A DNA stretch of 64,000 bases. Origin: Ralstonia pickettii (lineage in GTDB: Bacteria; Pseudomonadota; Gammaproteobacteria; Burkholderiales; Burkholderiaceae). The position numbers and the translations under genes were made by a program. Positions 47,767-57,646 of the stretch are shown here, one piece after another. The DNA is taken from contig NZ_MCGB01000086.1 in NCBI RefSeq assembly GCF_001699815.1, positions 62,001 to 126,000 of the forward strand, read 5' to 3'. The notes under the pieces were generated by a model. It made no database searches and was not told the origin of the DNA. It saw only the letters and a program-made list of their open reading frames with translations. Every line of letters starts with the position of its first letter. Position 1 is the first letter of the stretch.

Positions 47767-47886
47767 GGTGCGCGATGGAGCCAAAGTGGTTCCAAAAGAA
47801 AATCCTAATTGGGTCTTATTGTACAGAGCCAATGAGGCCACACTGGCTCGCATCACCTCTTTCTTGACCCAACGCACACGACCGCC
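47767..47886. promoter_or_regulatory. gabR-gabT control region
   Basis: This 120-bp divergent gap holds two copies of GAGCCAA (47778-47784 and 47826-47832). GabR-type regulators bind direct repeats, so these are the best candidates, but the match is short. Confidence 0.35.
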
Positions 47887-49167
47887 ATGAACGCCCGAGA
47901 CCCGCAACAGAACGCCCAATGGAATGCCCGCCGCCTCGCCGCTACGCCGCGCGGTGTCGGTGTGATGACCGATCGCTACGCCGAGCGCGCCGAGAACGCC
48001 CTGTTCTGGGACGTGGAAGGCCGACGCTACGTCGACTTCGCGGCCGGCATTGCCGTGGTCAACACGGGGCATCGCCACCCGCGTCTGGTGCAGGCCGTGC
48101 GCGAGCAGCTGGATCACTTCACGCATACCGCTTTCCAGATCGTGCCGTATGGCTCATACGTCGAGTTGGCCGAGCGCCTGAATACGATCACGCCCGGCAC
48201 GCACGCCAAGAAGACCGCGTTCTTCACCACTGGCGCAGAGGCAGTGGAAAACGCCATCAAGATCGCACGGGCGCACACGGGCCGCCCAGGTGTGATCGCA
48301 CTCACGGGCGCGTTCCACGGTCGTACGTTCATGGGCATGTCGCTGACGGGCAAGGTGGTGCCGTACAAGACGGGCTTCGGACCGTTCCCGGGTAGCATCT
48401 ATCACGTGCCGGCGCCCGTCGCGCTGCACGGCGTGAGCACGCAGGATGCGCTTGACGCCATTCAGCGCCTGTTCAAGGCCGATATCGATCCGCGCCAGGT
48501 GGCGGCCATCATTTTCGAGCCTGTGCAGGGCGAGGGCGGCTTCTATCAGATGCCCGCCGACTTTGTGCGCGCCATCCGGGCGCTGTGCGACGAGCATGGC
48601 ATCGTGATGATCGCCGACGAAGTGCAAACCGGCTTTGCCCGCACCGGCAAGCTGTTTGCCATGGAGCACACCGGCGTGCTGCCCGACATCACGACGATGG
48701 CCAAGGGCTTGGCCGGCGGCCTGCCGCTGTCGGCCGTCACGGGCCGCGCAGAGATCATGGACGCGCCTGCTCCGGGCGGGCTCGGCGGCACCTACGCCGG
48801 CAACCCGCTGGCGGTGGCGTCCGCACATGCGGTGCTCGACATCATTGCCGGCGAGAAACTCTGTGAGCGCTCTGCCGCCCTGGGCGCACGTCTGGTCGAT
48901 GCATTGAACGCTGCCAAGGCCAAGCAGCCACGCATTGCAGAAGTGCGCGGCGTGGGCGCGATGGTTGCTGTCGAATTCAACACGCCGGACGGCAAGCCCG
49001 ACGCCGACTTCACCAAGCTCGTGCAGCAACGGGCGCTCGAAGCCGGCCTGCTTTTGCTGTCGTGCGGTGTGTACGGCAACGTGATCCGCTTCCTGTTCCC
49101 GCTCACGATTGAAGACGCGGTATTCGAAGAGGGCCTTGCCATCCTGCAACGCGCACTGGAGGGCTGA
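47887..49167 (+). CDS. gabT: 4-aminobutyrate aminotransferase
   Basis: A 426-residue class III aminotransferase that moves the amino group of GABA to 2-oxoglutarate, giving succinate semialdehyde. The cofactor site shows [28 protein letters not shown] and PLP-lysine in [13 protein letters not shown]. GabD follows after 4 bp, and gabR is divergent, completing the pathway to succinate. Confidence 0.95.
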   Translation: MNARDPQQNAQWNARRLAATPRGVGVMTDRYAERAENALFWDVEGRRYVDFAAGIAVVNTGHRHPRLVQAVREQLDHFTHTAFQIVPYGSYVELAERLNTITPGTHAKKTAFFTTGAEAVENAIKIARAHTGRPGVIALTGAFHGRTFMGMSLTGKVVPYKTGFGPFPGSIYHVPAPVALHGVSTQDALDAIQRLFKADIDPRQVAAIIFEPVQGEGGFYQMPADFVRAIRALCDEHGIVMIADEVQTGFARTGKLFAMEHTGVLPDITTMAKGLAGGLPLSAVTGRAEIMDAPAPGGLGGTYAGNPLAVASAHAVLDIIAGEKLCERSAALGARLVDALNAAKAKQPRIAEVRGVGAMVAVEFNTPDGKPDADFTKLVQQRALEAGLLLLSCGVYGNVIRFLFPLTIEDAVFEEGLAILQRALEG

Positions 49168-49171
49168 CACC

Positions 49172-50674
49172 ATGACCCGCACCGACTTGCCGAGCGCGCC
49201 CGTTACGCCGCCGATCGCACTGAAAGACCCCGGCCTGTGGCGCACGCAAGCGTTCGTCGCCGGCACCTGGGCCGATGCCGATGACGGCGCCACACGTGAC
49301 GTGACCGACCCGGCCACCGGCCGCACCATCGGCACTGTGCCCGGCATGGGCGCCGCCGAAACGCGCCGCGCCATCGAAGCCGCACAGGTTGCGCAACGTG
49401 CCTGGCGCAAGGTGAGCGCACGCGATCGCGCCAAGATTCTGCGCAAGCTGGCCGATCTGATGATCGAGCACCAGCAGGACCTTGCGGCGATCCTCACGGC
49501 CGAGCAAGGCAAGCCGCTGCCGGAAGCCGCCGGTGAAATTGCCTACGCCGCCTCGTTCATCGAATGGTTTGCGGAAGAGGCGCGCCGCATTTACGGCGAC
49601 ACGATTCCCTCGCCGCAGGGCGATCGCCGCATCGTCGTGCAGAAGGAGCCGATTGGCGTGAGCGCGGCCATCACGCCGTGGAATTTCCCCATCGCGATGA
49701 TGACGCGCAAGGTCGGCCCGGCGCTGGCAGCCGGTTGTTCGATGGTGGTGAAGCCCGCGCTGGAAACGCCCTACTCTGCGCTGGCGTTTGCCGAGCTGGC
49801 AGTGCGCGCCGGTGTGCCGGCGGGCCTGCTGTCGATCGTCACCGGCGATTCTCAGGCGATTGGCGGCGAGCTGACGTCGAACCCCATTGTGCGCAAGCTG
49901 AGTTTCACGGGCTCGACCGCCGTTGGCCGCTTGCTGATGCGCCAGTGCGCGGACGACATCAAGAAGCTGTCGCTCGAACTGGGCGGCAACGCGCCGTTCA
50001 TCGTGTTTGATGATGCCGACGTCGATGCGGCGGTGGAAGGCGCGATGATCGCCAAGTACCGCAACGCAGGCCAAACCTGCGTGTGCGCGAATCGCTTTTA
50101 CGTGCAGCGTGGCATCTACGACTCGTTTGCTGCCAAGCTGGCTGACGCCGTGCGTGCGCTGCGCGTCGGCAACGGTACGGAGCCCGGAGTGCAGCAGGGG
50201 CCGCTGATCCACATGCGCGCGATGGACAAGGTGCAGCAGCATCTGGACGACGCCGTACGCCAGGGCGCCCGCGTGCTGGTGGGCGGCAAGCCGCATGCCC
50301 TGTCGGCGCAGGGCGGCGCGTTTTTCGAGCCGACCGTCGTGGTCGATGCGAAGCCGGGCATGCTGGTCGCGCATGAAGAAACGTTCGGCCCGCTGGCGGC
50401 GCTCATCCCCTTCGACACGGAAGACGAAGCCGTGGCCGCTGCCAACGACACCGAGTTCGGTCTCGCTGCGTATTTCTACACGCGCGATCTGGGCCGGGCG
50501 TGGCGCGTTTCGGATGCGCTGGAGTCGGGCATGGTCGGCGTCAATACGGGCCTGATCTCGACGGCCGAAGCGCCGTTTGGCGGCGTCAAGCAATCGGGTC
50601 TGGGCCGCGAAGGCTCCAAATACGGCATCGACGAGTACCTGGAGATCAAGTACATCAACATGGCCGGCCTCTGA
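49172..50674 (+). CDS. gabD: Succinate-semialdehyde dehydrogenase
   Basis: A 500-residue aldehyde dehydrogenase that oxidises succinate semialdehyde to succinate with NAD(P)+. Catalytic Glu is in LELGGNAPF and catalytic Cys in GQTCVCANR. The ends ([25 protein letters not shown]) match GabD. It is the last gene of the gabTD operon. No clear terminator follows. Confidence 0.95.
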   Translation: MTRTDLPSAPVTPPIALKDPGLWRTQAFVAGTWADADDGATRDVTDPATGRTIGTVPGMGAAETRRAIEAAQVAQRAWRKVSARDRAKILRKLADLMIEHQQDLAAILTAEQGKPLPEAAGEIAYAASFIEWFAEEARRIYGDTIPSPQGDRRIVVQKEPIGVSAAITPWNFPIAMMTRKVGPALAAGCSMVVKPALETPYSALAFAELAVRAGVPAGLLSIVTGDSQAIGGELTSNPIVRKLSFTGSTAVGRLLMRQCADDIKKLSLELGGNAPFIVFDDADVDAAVEGAMIAKYRNAGQTCVCANRFYVQRGIYDSFAAKLADAVRALRVGNGTEPGVQQGPLIHMRAMDKVQQHLDDAVRQGARVLVGGKPHALSAQGGAFFEPTVVVDAKPGMLVAHEETFGPLAALIPFDTEDEAVAAANDTEFGLAAYFYTRDLGRAWRVSDALESGMVGVNTGLISTAEAPFGGVKQSGLGREGSKYGIDEYLEIKYINMAGL

Positions 50675-50697
50675 CCGGCGTATGGGCGAGGATCGGG

Positions 50698-50719
50698 CGC
50701 ATCACGCTGCGATGATGCG
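50698..50719. promoter_or_regulatory. Inverted repeat at the metX promoter
   Basis: CGCATCA-N8-TGATGCG, perfect 7-bp arms. The right arm covers the position expected for the -35 of the metX promoter, so it could be an operator. No T run follows, which argues against a gabD terminator. Confidence 0.45.
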
Positions 50720-50736
50720 TCCGCCGCCGCTTGCTC

Positions 50737-50742
50737 TATAAT
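50737..50742 (+). promoter_or_regulatory. -10 element of metX
   Basis: A perfect TATAAT. The -35 position (50714-50719) reads GATGCG and is poor, so an activator or the inverted repeat may be needed. Transcription would begin near 50749. Confidence 0.6.
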
Positions 50743-50748
50743 CACGCT

Positions 50749-50952
50749 TCTCTGGCGCGCCGATTTGACGACTGGCTTGCGGGCGCGCGGGAGTCCAGGC
50801 TGCACGATTGTGGCTCTGGGCTCTCATTACAAATGCGGCTAAAGAGGTTCGGTCAGAGCGGGGGTGGTGAAAGCAAGCGCCCCACGTGCGCCACATGAGA
50901 ACCCGATTGGTTGCGTGAACAGCGTTGCCGGTCGGGTTTTTTATTTGGTGCC
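50749..50952 (+). ncRNA. Long structured leader of metX, candidate riboswitch or attenuator
   Basis: About 204 nt lie between the expected transcript start and the metX ATG. Pairings visible by eye include GCTCTG with CAGAGC, GTGGTG with CGCCAC, and the final terminator hairpin. The ATG has no Shine-Dalgarno sequence, so expression probably depends on the structure. I find no match to the SAM-I, SAM-II or SAH consensus as I remember them. A short frame (ATG 50895, MRTRLVA) falls within the terminator's 5' arm. Confidence 0.5.
50900..50946 (+). terminator. Intrinsic terminator just before metX (attenuator)
   Basis: An 11-bp stem with two G-U pairs (AACCCGATTGG / CCGGTCGGGTT) and a 17-nt loop, followed by a run of T. 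It ends only 6 bp before the metX ATG, so it must be conditional. Confidence 0.75.
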
Positions 50953-52167
50953 ATGACAGACATCCAGGCTGACCCCGCGGTCACCGCAGCCGATGCGGCG
51001 CAGGCCGATACTTCCTCTCCGACGGCACACCAGGGCAAGCCGGCCAACGCCATCGGCCTGGTCGTGCCCGAGCGCATGCACTTTGCCGAGCCGCTGCAAC
51101 TGCGCAACGGCTCGCAGATCTGCGGCTACGACCTGATGGTCGAAACCTACGGCACGCTCAATGCCGACCGTTCCAACGCCGTGCTCATCTGCCACGCACT
51201 CAACGCTTCGCACCACGTGGCGGGCGTGCACGCCGAGGGCGAAGTCGGCTGGTGGGACAACATGGTCGGCCCCGGCAAGCCGGTCGACACCAACCGCTTC
51301 TTCGTCATCGGGGTGAACAACCTTGGGTCTTGTTTCGGCTCGACGGGCCCCATGAGCCCGCATCCGGAAACCGGCCTGCCCTATGGCGCGCGCTTCCCTG
51401 TGGTGACGGTGGAAGACTGGGTGAACGCCCAGGCGCGCGTGGCGGATCGTTTCGGCATCGAGCAGTTTGCGGCGGTGATGGGCGGCAGCCTCGGCGGCAT
51501 GCAGGCGCTGGCCTGGAGCCTGATGTATCCGGACCGGCTGCGGCATTGCGTCGTGGTGGCGTCCACCCCCAAGCTGTCGGCGCAGAACATTGCCTTCAAC
51601 GAGGTGGCGCGCAGCGCGATCCTGTCCGACCCCGATTTCCACGGCGGCGATTACTACGCGCACAACGTCAAGCCCAAGCGCGGTTTGCGCGTGGCCCGGA
51701 TGATCGGCCACATCACGTATCTGTCGGACGAAGACATGGCCGCGAAATTCGGCCGCGAATTGAAGGCGGAAGACATCCGCTTCTCGTTCGACGTCGAGTT
51801 CCAGGTCGAGAGCTACCTGCGCTACCAGGGCGACAAGTTTGCCGAGTACTTCGATGCGAACACGTATCTGCTGATCACGCGCGCGCTCGATTACTTCGAC
51901 CCCGCACTGGCCTACGGCGGCAGCCTGACCAAGGCCGTCGCGCATACTAAGGCGAGCTACCTCGTCGTCAGCTTCATGACCGACTGGCGATTCGCCCCTG
52001 CGCGCAGCCGCGAACTGGTCAAGGCGCTGCTCGACAACAAGCATCCCGTCACCTACGGCGAGATCGACGCGCCGCACGGTCACGACGCTTTCCTGTTGGA
52101 AGACGCGCGCTACCACGCGCTGGTCCGCGCCTATTACGAACGCATCGCCCAGGAGATCGGCGCATGA
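50953..52167 (+). CDS. metX: Homoserine O-acyltransferase MetX
   Basis: A 404-residue alpha/beta-hydrolase-fold enzyme for the first committed step of methionine synthesis. The nucleophile elbow is GGSLGGMQ, the acid is in SFMTDWRF and the histidine in PHGHDAFL. Whether acetyl- or succinyl-CoA is the donor cannot be read with certainty; many proteobacterial MetX enzymes with a metW partner are succinyltransferases. It overlaps metW by 4 bases (ATGA). Confidence 0.94.
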   Translation: MTDIQADPAVTAADAAQADTSSPTAHQGKPANAIGLVVPERMHFAEPLQLRNGSQICGYDLMVETYGTLNADRSNAVLICHALNASHHVAGVHAEGEVGWWDNMVGPGKPVDTNRFFVIGVNNLGSCFGSTGPMSPHPETGLPYGARFPVVTVEDWVNAQARVADRFGIEQFAAVMGGSLGGMQALAWSLMYPDRLRHCVVVASTPKLSAQNIAFNEVARSAILSDPDFHGGDYYAHNVKPKRGLRVARMIGHITYLSDEDMAAKFGRELKAEDIRFSFDVEFQVESYLRYQGDKFAEYFDANTYLLITRALDYFDPALAYGGSLTKAVAHTKASYLVVSFMTDWRFAPARSRELVKALLDNKHPVTYGEIDAPHGHDAFLLEDARYHALVRAYYERIAQEIGA

Positions 52168-52799
52168 CAACGCAAACGCTGAACCCCGCGGCACCGTCGG
52201 CGGTGCCGAACGTCCTGGCGGACCGGGCGGATTTTCGTGCCATCGCTCGCTGGATCGAGCCGCGCTCGACCGTGCTCGACCTCGGTTGCGGCGACGGCAG
52301 CCTGTTGCGCGTGCTGCAGGATGAGCTCGACGTGCTGGCCTACGGCATCGAGATCGACGATGCGGGCGTGCTGGCCTCCACGCAAAAGGGCGTGCACGTG
52401 ATCCAGCAGAACATGGAAGGCGGGCTGGCGCTGTTCGAGGACAAGAGCTTCGATACGGTCATCCTTTCGCAAACGCTGCAGACCATCCACAACACGGCGC
52501 AGGTGCTGCGCGAGATGCTGCGCGTGGGGCGCGAGTGCATCGTGTCGTTTCCGAACTTCGGCTACTGGCCGCATCGGCTCTCGATTTTTCGCGGGCGCAT
52601 GCCGGTGTCCAAGTCGCTGCCGTACGAGTGGTACAACACGCCCAACGTGCGTGTGCTGACCATCCGCGACTTTGAAGCGCTGGCGCCCAAGGTTGGGCTG
52701 GTGATTCTCGACCGTGTGGTGCTGCACGAAGGCAACGTGGTGCGCTGGGGCGCCAACTGGCGTGGCAGCGTAGCGGTGTACCGGGTGCGCGCCGGCTGA
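52164..52799 (+). CDS. metW: Methionine biosynthesis protein MetW
   Basis: A 211-residue Rossmann-fold protein of the SAM-methyltransferase type: [15 protein letters not shown] is motif I, followed by [13 protein letters not shown]. MetW is required with MetX for full activity in several bacteria; no methyl transfer has been firmly shown. Overlap with metX implies a fixed ratio of the two proteins. Confidence 0.94.
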   Translation: MTTQTLNPAAPSAVPNVLADRADFRAIARWIEPRSTVLDLGCGDGSLLRVLQDELDVLAYGIEIDDAGVLASTQKGVHVIQQNMEGGLALFEDKSFDTVILSQTLQTIHNTAQVLREMLRVGRECIVSFPNFGYWPHRLSIFRGRMPVSKSLPYEWYNTPNVRVLTIRDFEALAPKVGLVILDRVVLHEGNVVRWGANWRGSVAVYRVRAG

Positions 52800-52900
52800 T
52801 TGCCCTGGCATCGATGGACTTGCTGTGTGCTGGTTTGTGCGCGCCCACACGCAGCACAGTGGCGCGCTACACTGGACCCTCTTCCGGTGAGGAGCGTGCG

Positions 52901-53647
52901 ATGAGCAGACAGACCAGGCGCAGTAGTCCGCGCATGCTGCAGACGGTGTTGGTGATTGCGATGGGGATGGCGGCGCCTTTTGCACTTGCCGCAACCTCGC
53001 CGCAAGCTGTGCGAGGCGACGCCGACGCCCTCACCCAGATCGCCATCGCGCACTATGAGAAGAACGATTTCGGCCACGCCTTCGATGAATTTGCCGAGGC
53101 AGCCCAGCGCGGCAACCGGCTCGCGCAATTCAACTACGCGATGATGCTGATGCGCGGCGAAGGCACCGTCGCCCGGCCCGACGAAGCGGTCAAATGGCTG
53201 CGCCGTGCCGCCGACAACCAGATGACCCACGCGCAGTTTGCCTACGGCGAATTGTTTGAACGCGGCGAACTGGTACCGCGCTCGCTGGAAGAAGCCAACA
53301 AGTGGTACGAGCGTGCCGCCGCCGGCGGGCATGTCGAGGCGCAGCGTGCGCTGGCCACCGATTACTTCACCGGGCGCGGTGTGCCACGCGACTACGGGCG
53401 CGCATTCAGTTGGTACAAGAAGGCGGCCGAAGGGGGCGATGCGCCATCGCAGTACATCGTCGGCAGCTATTACGAGCGCGGCGAGCCTGGTGTCGTGCCG
53501 CAGGATATCGAGCAGGCCAAGAAGTGGTACGGCAGGGCGGCCGCCCAAGGTGATGTGGGGGCGCTCGGCAAGCTGCGTGAACTGGTGGAGAAAACCTATC
53601 GGGCCAAGCACGGCGATCCGCCCACAGCGGCACGTCGGTCCATGTAG
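52901..53647 (+). CDS. Exported Sel1-repeat protein
   Basis: A 248-residue protein with a signal peptide (LQTVLVIAMGMAAPFALAA). It is then built of Sel1-like repeats of 36 residues: GEGTVARPDEAVKWLRRAAD, GELVPRSLEEANKWYERAAA, GRGVPRDYGRAFSWYKKAAE and GVVPQDIEQAKKWYGRAAA. Such repeats mediate protein contacts. The partner is unknown. GAGGAG before ATG 52901 fixes the start. A terminator follows. Confidence 0.88.
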   Translation: MSRQTRRSSPRMLQTVLVIAMGMAAPFALAATSPQAVRGDADALTQIAIAHYEKNDFGHAFDEFAEAAQRGNRLAQFNYAMMLMRGEGTVARPDEAVKWLRRAADNQMTHAQFAYGELFERGELVPRSLEEANKWYERAAAGGHVEAQRALATDYFTGRGVPRDYGRAFSWYKKAAEGGDAPSQYIVGSYYERGEPGVVPQDIEQAKKWYGRAAAQGDVGALGKLRELVEKTYRAKHGDPPTAARRSM

Positions 53648-53658
53648 GGCACGCAAGA

Positions 53659-53700
53659 AAAAACCGCCGGGCATGGCTGCATGCACCGGCGGTTTTTGTT
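53659..53700. terminator. Bidirectional terminator
   Basis: A perfect 12-bp stem (AAAAACCGCCGG / CCGGCGGTTTTT) with a 15-nt loop between the convergent Sel1 and ybdD genes. Confidence 0.9.
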
Positions 53701-53722
53701 TGGGAGCGTGTTCAACCGTTCA

Positions 53723-53929
53723 TCAACAGCAGCGGCCGACGCGTCCGGCGTAGCGCGCGTCCTGGCGTTCGCGGAAGAAGTCTTCGTACGTCATGACGGT
53801 CTGGCCGGGGTGCGTCTCCTGCATATGCCGCACGTAGGTGTCGTAGTCTGGCACGCCGACCATCAGGCGCAGCGTCTGGCCCAGGTAGCGGCCGAAGTTT
53901 TCGAGTTCTTCGCGCATGCCCGTGCTCAC
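53723..53929 (-). CDS. YbdD/DUF466 small protein
   Basis: A 68-residue protein: LENFGRYLGQTLRLMVGVPDYDTYVRHMQETHPG is the YbdD/YjiX family hallmark. It is almost always encoded right after CstA-type transporters, as here, where its GTG overlaps the cstA stop (GTGA). It is needed for transport in some relatives; mechanism unknown. It ends in GRCC. Confidence 0.9.
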   Translation of the reverse strand: MSTGMREELENFGRYLGQTLRLMVGVPDYDTYVRHMQETHPGQTVMTYEDFFRERQDARYAGRVGRCC

Positions 53930-55980
53930 GCGCCCAGCGCTTCGTACGGCGTTTCGTTGGCGGTCGGGCGGCTCGCGGCGCGCGCCTTGAGCACCGTGCG
54001 CAGGCCATACCACGCGATGCTGACCACCACGAGAATGAACAGGCCGCACAGGAACGCGTCAATGCGGTCGTTCAGCACCACCTGCTGCATCTGCGCCATC
54101 GACTTGGCGGGGGCCAGCAGCTTACCTTCGGCAATCGCGCTGGCGTACTTGTTGGCGTGCGCCAGGAAGCCGATCTTCGGGTCCGGATCGAACAGCTTCT
54201 GCCAGCCGGCGGTGAGCGTGCAGAGCAGCAGCCAGAGGGTCGGCAGCAGCGTCACCCACACGTAGCGGTCGCGTTTCATCTTGACCAGCACGCAGGTGCC
54301 GAGCGTCAGCGCAATCGCGGCCAGCATCTGGTTGGAGATGCCAAAGAGCGGCCACAGCGTGTTGATGCCGCCCAGCGGATCGACCACGCCCTGGTACAGG
54401 AAGTAGCCCCACAGTGCGACGGTCGCAGCCGTGGCAATGAGGTTGGCGACGAGCGAATCCGTGCGCTTGAGTGCCGGCACAAACGTGCCCAGCAGATCCT
54501 GCAGCATGAAGCGCCCGGCGCGCGTGCCTGCGTCCACGGCGGTCAGGATGAACAGCGCCTCGAACAGAATCGCAAAGTGGTACCAGAAGGCCATCATGGC
54601 CTGGCCGCCCACCACCTGGTGCAGGATGTGCGCCATGCCCACAGCCAGCGTCGGGGCGCCGCCCGCACGGGCGAGGATGGTGTTTTCGCCGACGTCCTTG
54701 GCGGTCTGGATCAGCACGTCAGGGGAGATGACGAAGCCCCAGGTGGACAGCGTGTGTGCCACCGTATCGGGCGTCGCGCCCACCAGTGCCGCAGGGCTGT
54801 TCATCGCGAAGTACACGCCCGGGTCGATGACCGAAGCGGCCACCAGCGCCATGATGGCGACGAACGATTCCATCAGCATCGCGCCGTAGCCGATGAAGCG
54901 TGCTTGGCGTTCGTTCTCCAGTAACTTGGGCGTGGTGCCCGACGCGATGAGCGAGTGGAAGCCCGACACCGCGCCGCACGCAATGGTGATGAACAGGAAC
55001 GGGAACATGTTGCCCGACCACACCGGGCCGCCGCCGCCAGCAAACTGCGTGAGCGAAGGCATCTGCATCTGCGGCGCGACGATCAGGATGCCGATGGCCA
55101 GCGCCATGATCGTGCCGATCTTCAGGAACGTCGACAGGTAATCACGCGGGGCCAACAGCAGCCACACCGGCAGCACCGAGGCGACAAAGCCGTAGCCGAT
55201 CAGCATCCACGTGAGGGCCTTGCCGTCGAACGTGAACAGCGGCGCCAGCGCGGCATTTTCGTGCACCGCCTGACCGCCGATGATGGCCAGCATCAGCAGC
55301 ACGAAGCCGATGATGGAGATCTCGCCGATGCGGCCCGGGCGGACGTAGCGCACGTACACGCCCATGAACAGCGCGATGGGGATCGTGGCGGCCACCGTGA
55401 AGGTGCCCCACGGCGAGCCGACCAGCGCCTTCACCACGATCAGCGCCAGCACGGCCAGGATGATGATCATGATGAGGAACGCGCCAAACAGCGCGATCAC
55501 GCCGGGCACGGTGCCCATCTCGCTCTTCACGAGGTCGCCCAGCGAGCGGCCGTCGCGGCGGCTGGAGATGAACAGCACGATGAAATCCTGCACCGCGCCG
55601 GCAAACACCACGCCGGCCAGAATCCAGAGCATGCCGGGCAGATAGCCCATCTGCGCGGCCAGCACGGGGCCCACGAGCGGGCCTGCCCCGGCAATGGCCG
55701 CGAAGTGGTGCCCGAACAGCACGTGCTTGTTGGTGGGAACGTAATCGAGCCCGTCGTTGTAACGCCAGGCGGGCGTCTTGCGGGTGCCGTCCAGGCCGAG
55801 CACCTTGTCGGCAATGAAGCGGCTGTAGTAGCGATACGCGATCAGGTAGATGCATACGGCGGCCACCACCACCCATAGCGCACTGACTGCCTCGCCGCGC
55901 GCAAGCGCAACGGTGGCAAAAGCAGATGCGCCAAGAATGGCGACGACCAGCCAGATCAGGTGTTGCCTGACGAAGCTCAT
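53926..55980 (-). CDS. cstA: CstA-family transporter (probable pyruvate uptake)
   Basis: A 684-residue inner-membrane protein with about 16-18 segments. RYNDGLDYVPTNKHVLFGHHFAAIAGAGPLVGPVLA is the CstA N-terminal domain, and the DUF4161-type C-terminal part follows. CstA and BtsT import pyruvate, and some import peptides. GAGGAG lies before the ATG. It is divergent from a Cache histidine kinase and LuxR-type regulator, which likely control it. Confidence 0.93.
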   Translation of the reverse strand: MSFVRQHLIWLVVAILGASAFATVALARGEAVSALWVVVAAVCIYLIAYRYYSRFIADKVLGLDGTRKTPAWRYNDGLDYVPTNKHVLFGHHFAAIAGAGPLVGPVLAAQMGYLPGMLWILAGVVFAGAVQDFIVLFISSRRDGRSLGDLVKSEMGTVPGVIALFGAFLIMIIILAVLALIVVKALVGSPWGTFTVAATIPIALFMGVYVRYVRPGRIGEISIIGFVLLMLAIIGGQAVHENAALAPLFTFDGKALTWMLIGYGFVASVLPVWLLLAPRDYLSTFLKIGTIMALAIGILIVAPQMQMPSLTQFAGGGGPVWSGNMFPFLFITIACGAVSGFHSLIASGTTPKLLENERQARFIGYGAMLMESFVAIMALVAASVIDPGVYFAMNSPAALVGATPDTVAHTLSTWGFVISPDVLIQTAKDVGENTILARAGGAPTLAVGMAHILHQVVGGQAMMAFWYHFAILFEALFILTAVDAGTRAGRFMLQDLLGTFVPALKRTDSLVANLIATAATVALWGYFLYQGVVDPLGGINTLWPLFGISNQMLAAIALTLGTCVLVKMKRDRYVWVTLLPTLWLLLCTLTAGWQKLFDPDPKIGFLAHANKYASAIAEGKLLAPAKSMAQMQQVVLNDRIDAFLCGLFILVVVSIAWYGLRTVLKARAASRPTANETPYEALGA

Positions 55981-56110
55981 GTCGATCTCCTCGAACCTTG
56001 GTCGAAGCTATTTGCTGAACGCGGGATGTGGGTTCATCCCTGCGGTAAGTCCTGCCCCGTGACAGGGGCGTGTAGTATTTGCCAGCCTCGCCCCGCGCCA
56101 CAAGCGGAGG

Positions 56111-56142
56111 ACTACGCAGCACAGGTCCGTAGTTCTACGCAG
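56111..56142. promoter_or_regulatory. Repeated CTACGCAG / CGTAGT sites between cstA and the kinase gene
   Basis: CTACGCAG occurs at 56112-56119 and 56135-56142. ACTACG (56111-56116) and CGTAGT (56128-56133) form an inverted pair. Such clustered TACG/CGTA half-sites fit a LuxR-type response regulator, for which the partner gene lies nearby. Confidence 0.45.
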
Positions 56143-56206
56143 GGGCCACACCCGACCGAGACCGCGGCGCCACCTTGCGATGCCGCAACGTACGCCGCGT
56201 TTTGCC

Positions 56207-57646
56207 ATGAAGCTCCGCCAGAAGATCCTGCTGCTCGCCGTCGCGCCGCTGACCATCGCCATGCTGGCGATCATGCTGACCGTGCGGCACCAGTCGATTG
56301 CACTGGCGCGGCACGAACGACAGTTGGTGGAATCGGCGTACCTGCAGGCCAAGGAGACCGAGCTGCGGTCTTACGTCAAGCTTGCGCAGAGTGCCATCGC
56401 GCCGTTGCTTGCGTCCGGCCAAAGTGGCGACCCGGCCCGGGACGAAGCCACGCGCGACGAAGCGATGCGCACGCTCGCCCGCCTCGACTTCGGCACCGAT
56501 GGCTACTTCTTCCTCTACGACTTGCGCGGCCGCAACCTCATGCACCCGCGCCAGCCGGAACTTGTCGGGCGCGACTTGTGGGACCTGACGGACTCCGGCG
56601 GCCAGCCGACCATCCAGAAACTGGTGGCTGCCGCCCAGGCCGGCGGCGGTTTCGTGCGCTACATGTGGGACAAGCCATCGACGCACCAGAGCGTGCCCAA
56701 GCTCGGTTATGTCGAACCGATTCCACAGTGGGGCTGGATGGTGGGCACCGGCCTGTACCTGGACGACATCGAACAAACCTTGCGTGAGATCGACCGGCGC
56801 GCGCAAGCGAACATCGACCAGACATTGGCCTGGGTGGTGGGCATCGCCGCGATCAGCATCCTGCTGGTGGCCGGCAGCGGGCTGGCGCTGAACGTGAGCG
56901 ACCACCGCCAGGCCGATGCCAAGCTGCGCCAGCTCGCACAGCAGGTGGTGAAGTCGCAGGAAGACGAACGTGCGCGTGTCTCGCGCGAGTTGCACGACGG
57001 CATCAGCCAGGTGCTCGTCTCGACCAAGCTGCTGCTGGAAACCGCGCATGGCCATCTCGAAGCGTCAGCGGCATCGCCGACGTCGATCGAACGGGCGGGC
57101 AGCATGCTGCGCCGGGCGCTCGACCGGTTGAACGGCGCGCTGGGCGAGGTGCGGCGCGTGTCGCACAACCTGCGCCCTGCGCTGCTGGATGATCTCGGCC
57201 TGGCTGCCGCACTGGAGCTGCTCGTGCGCGAAACGCGCGAGGCACATGAAGACAGCCAGCCGGGGTCTGCGATTGCGCTTGAACTTGTCGGCCCGCCGGT
57301 GCAATTGCCGGATGCGTGCAACACCGCGCTGTTCCGCATTGCGCAAGAGGCCGTCTCGAACATCGAGCGCCATGCCACGCAAGCCACGCGCATCGGCGTG
57401 CTGCTTGAAAACGATATTGATGCCGTGCGCTTGTCCGTTCGCGACAACGGCCCCGGCTTCGACGTGGAATCCGTGCAGGTGGACCCACAGCACGGCATCG
57501 GCCTGCGCAACATGCGTGAGCGCATGGCCGCCCTGGGCGGCACCTGTGCGATCGCCTCCGGCCCGCACGGCACCGAGGTGTGCGCCGTGCTGCCGCATGT
57601 CGTCATCGCCCAACTGGCTTCGGCCCCCTCTTCTCCACTCGTATGA
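56207..57646 (+). CDS. Cache-domain sensor histidine kinase (HisKA_3)
   Basis: A 479-residue kinase. A first membrane segment (ILLLAVAPLTIAMLAIMLTV), a periplasmic single Cache domain (GTDGYFFLYDLRGRNLMHP, GYVEPIPQWGWMVGTGLYLDDI) and a second segment (LAWVVGIAAISILLVAGSGLAL) lead to a HisKA_3 domain (RVSRELHDGISQVLV) and an ATPase domain (FRIAQEAVSNIERHA, DNGPGFD, GIGLRNMRERM). The Cache domain binds small organic acids such as pyruvate in relatives. The start may also be 56180. It overlaps its partner regulator. Confidence 0.9.
   Translation: MKLRQKILLLAVAPLTIAMLAIMLTVRHQSIALARHERQLVESAYLQAKETELRSYVKLAQSAIAPLLASGQSGDPARDEATRDEAMRTLARLDFGTDGYFFLYDLRGRNLMHPRQPELVGRDLWDLTDSGGQPTIQKLVAAAQAGGGFVRYMWDKPSTHQSVPKLGYVEPIPQWGWMVGTGLYLDDIEQTLREIDRRAQANIDQTLAWVVGIAAISILLVAGSGLALNVSDHRQADAKLRQLAQQVVKSQEDERARVSRELHDGISQVLVSTKLLLETAHGHLEASAASPTSIERAGSMLRRALDRLNGALGEVRRVSHNLRPALLDDLGLAAALELLVRETREAHEDSQPGSAIALELVGPPVQLPDACNTALFRIAQEAVSNIERHATQATRIGVLLENDIDAVRLSVRDNGPGFDVESVQVDPQHGIGLRNMRERMAALGGTCAIASGPHGTEVCAVLPHVVIAQLASAPSSPLV

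Noticed and set aside
50749-50952. SAH riboswitch before metX
   Set aside because: The GAGGAGCG...CAGGCUCG core of the SAH class is absent, and that class normally precedes ahcY.
50856-50955. Upstream frame beginning at GTG GTG AAA and ending over the metX ATG
   Set aside because: It has a GTG start, no clear ribosome binding site and crosses the terminator hairpin; kept only as a remark.
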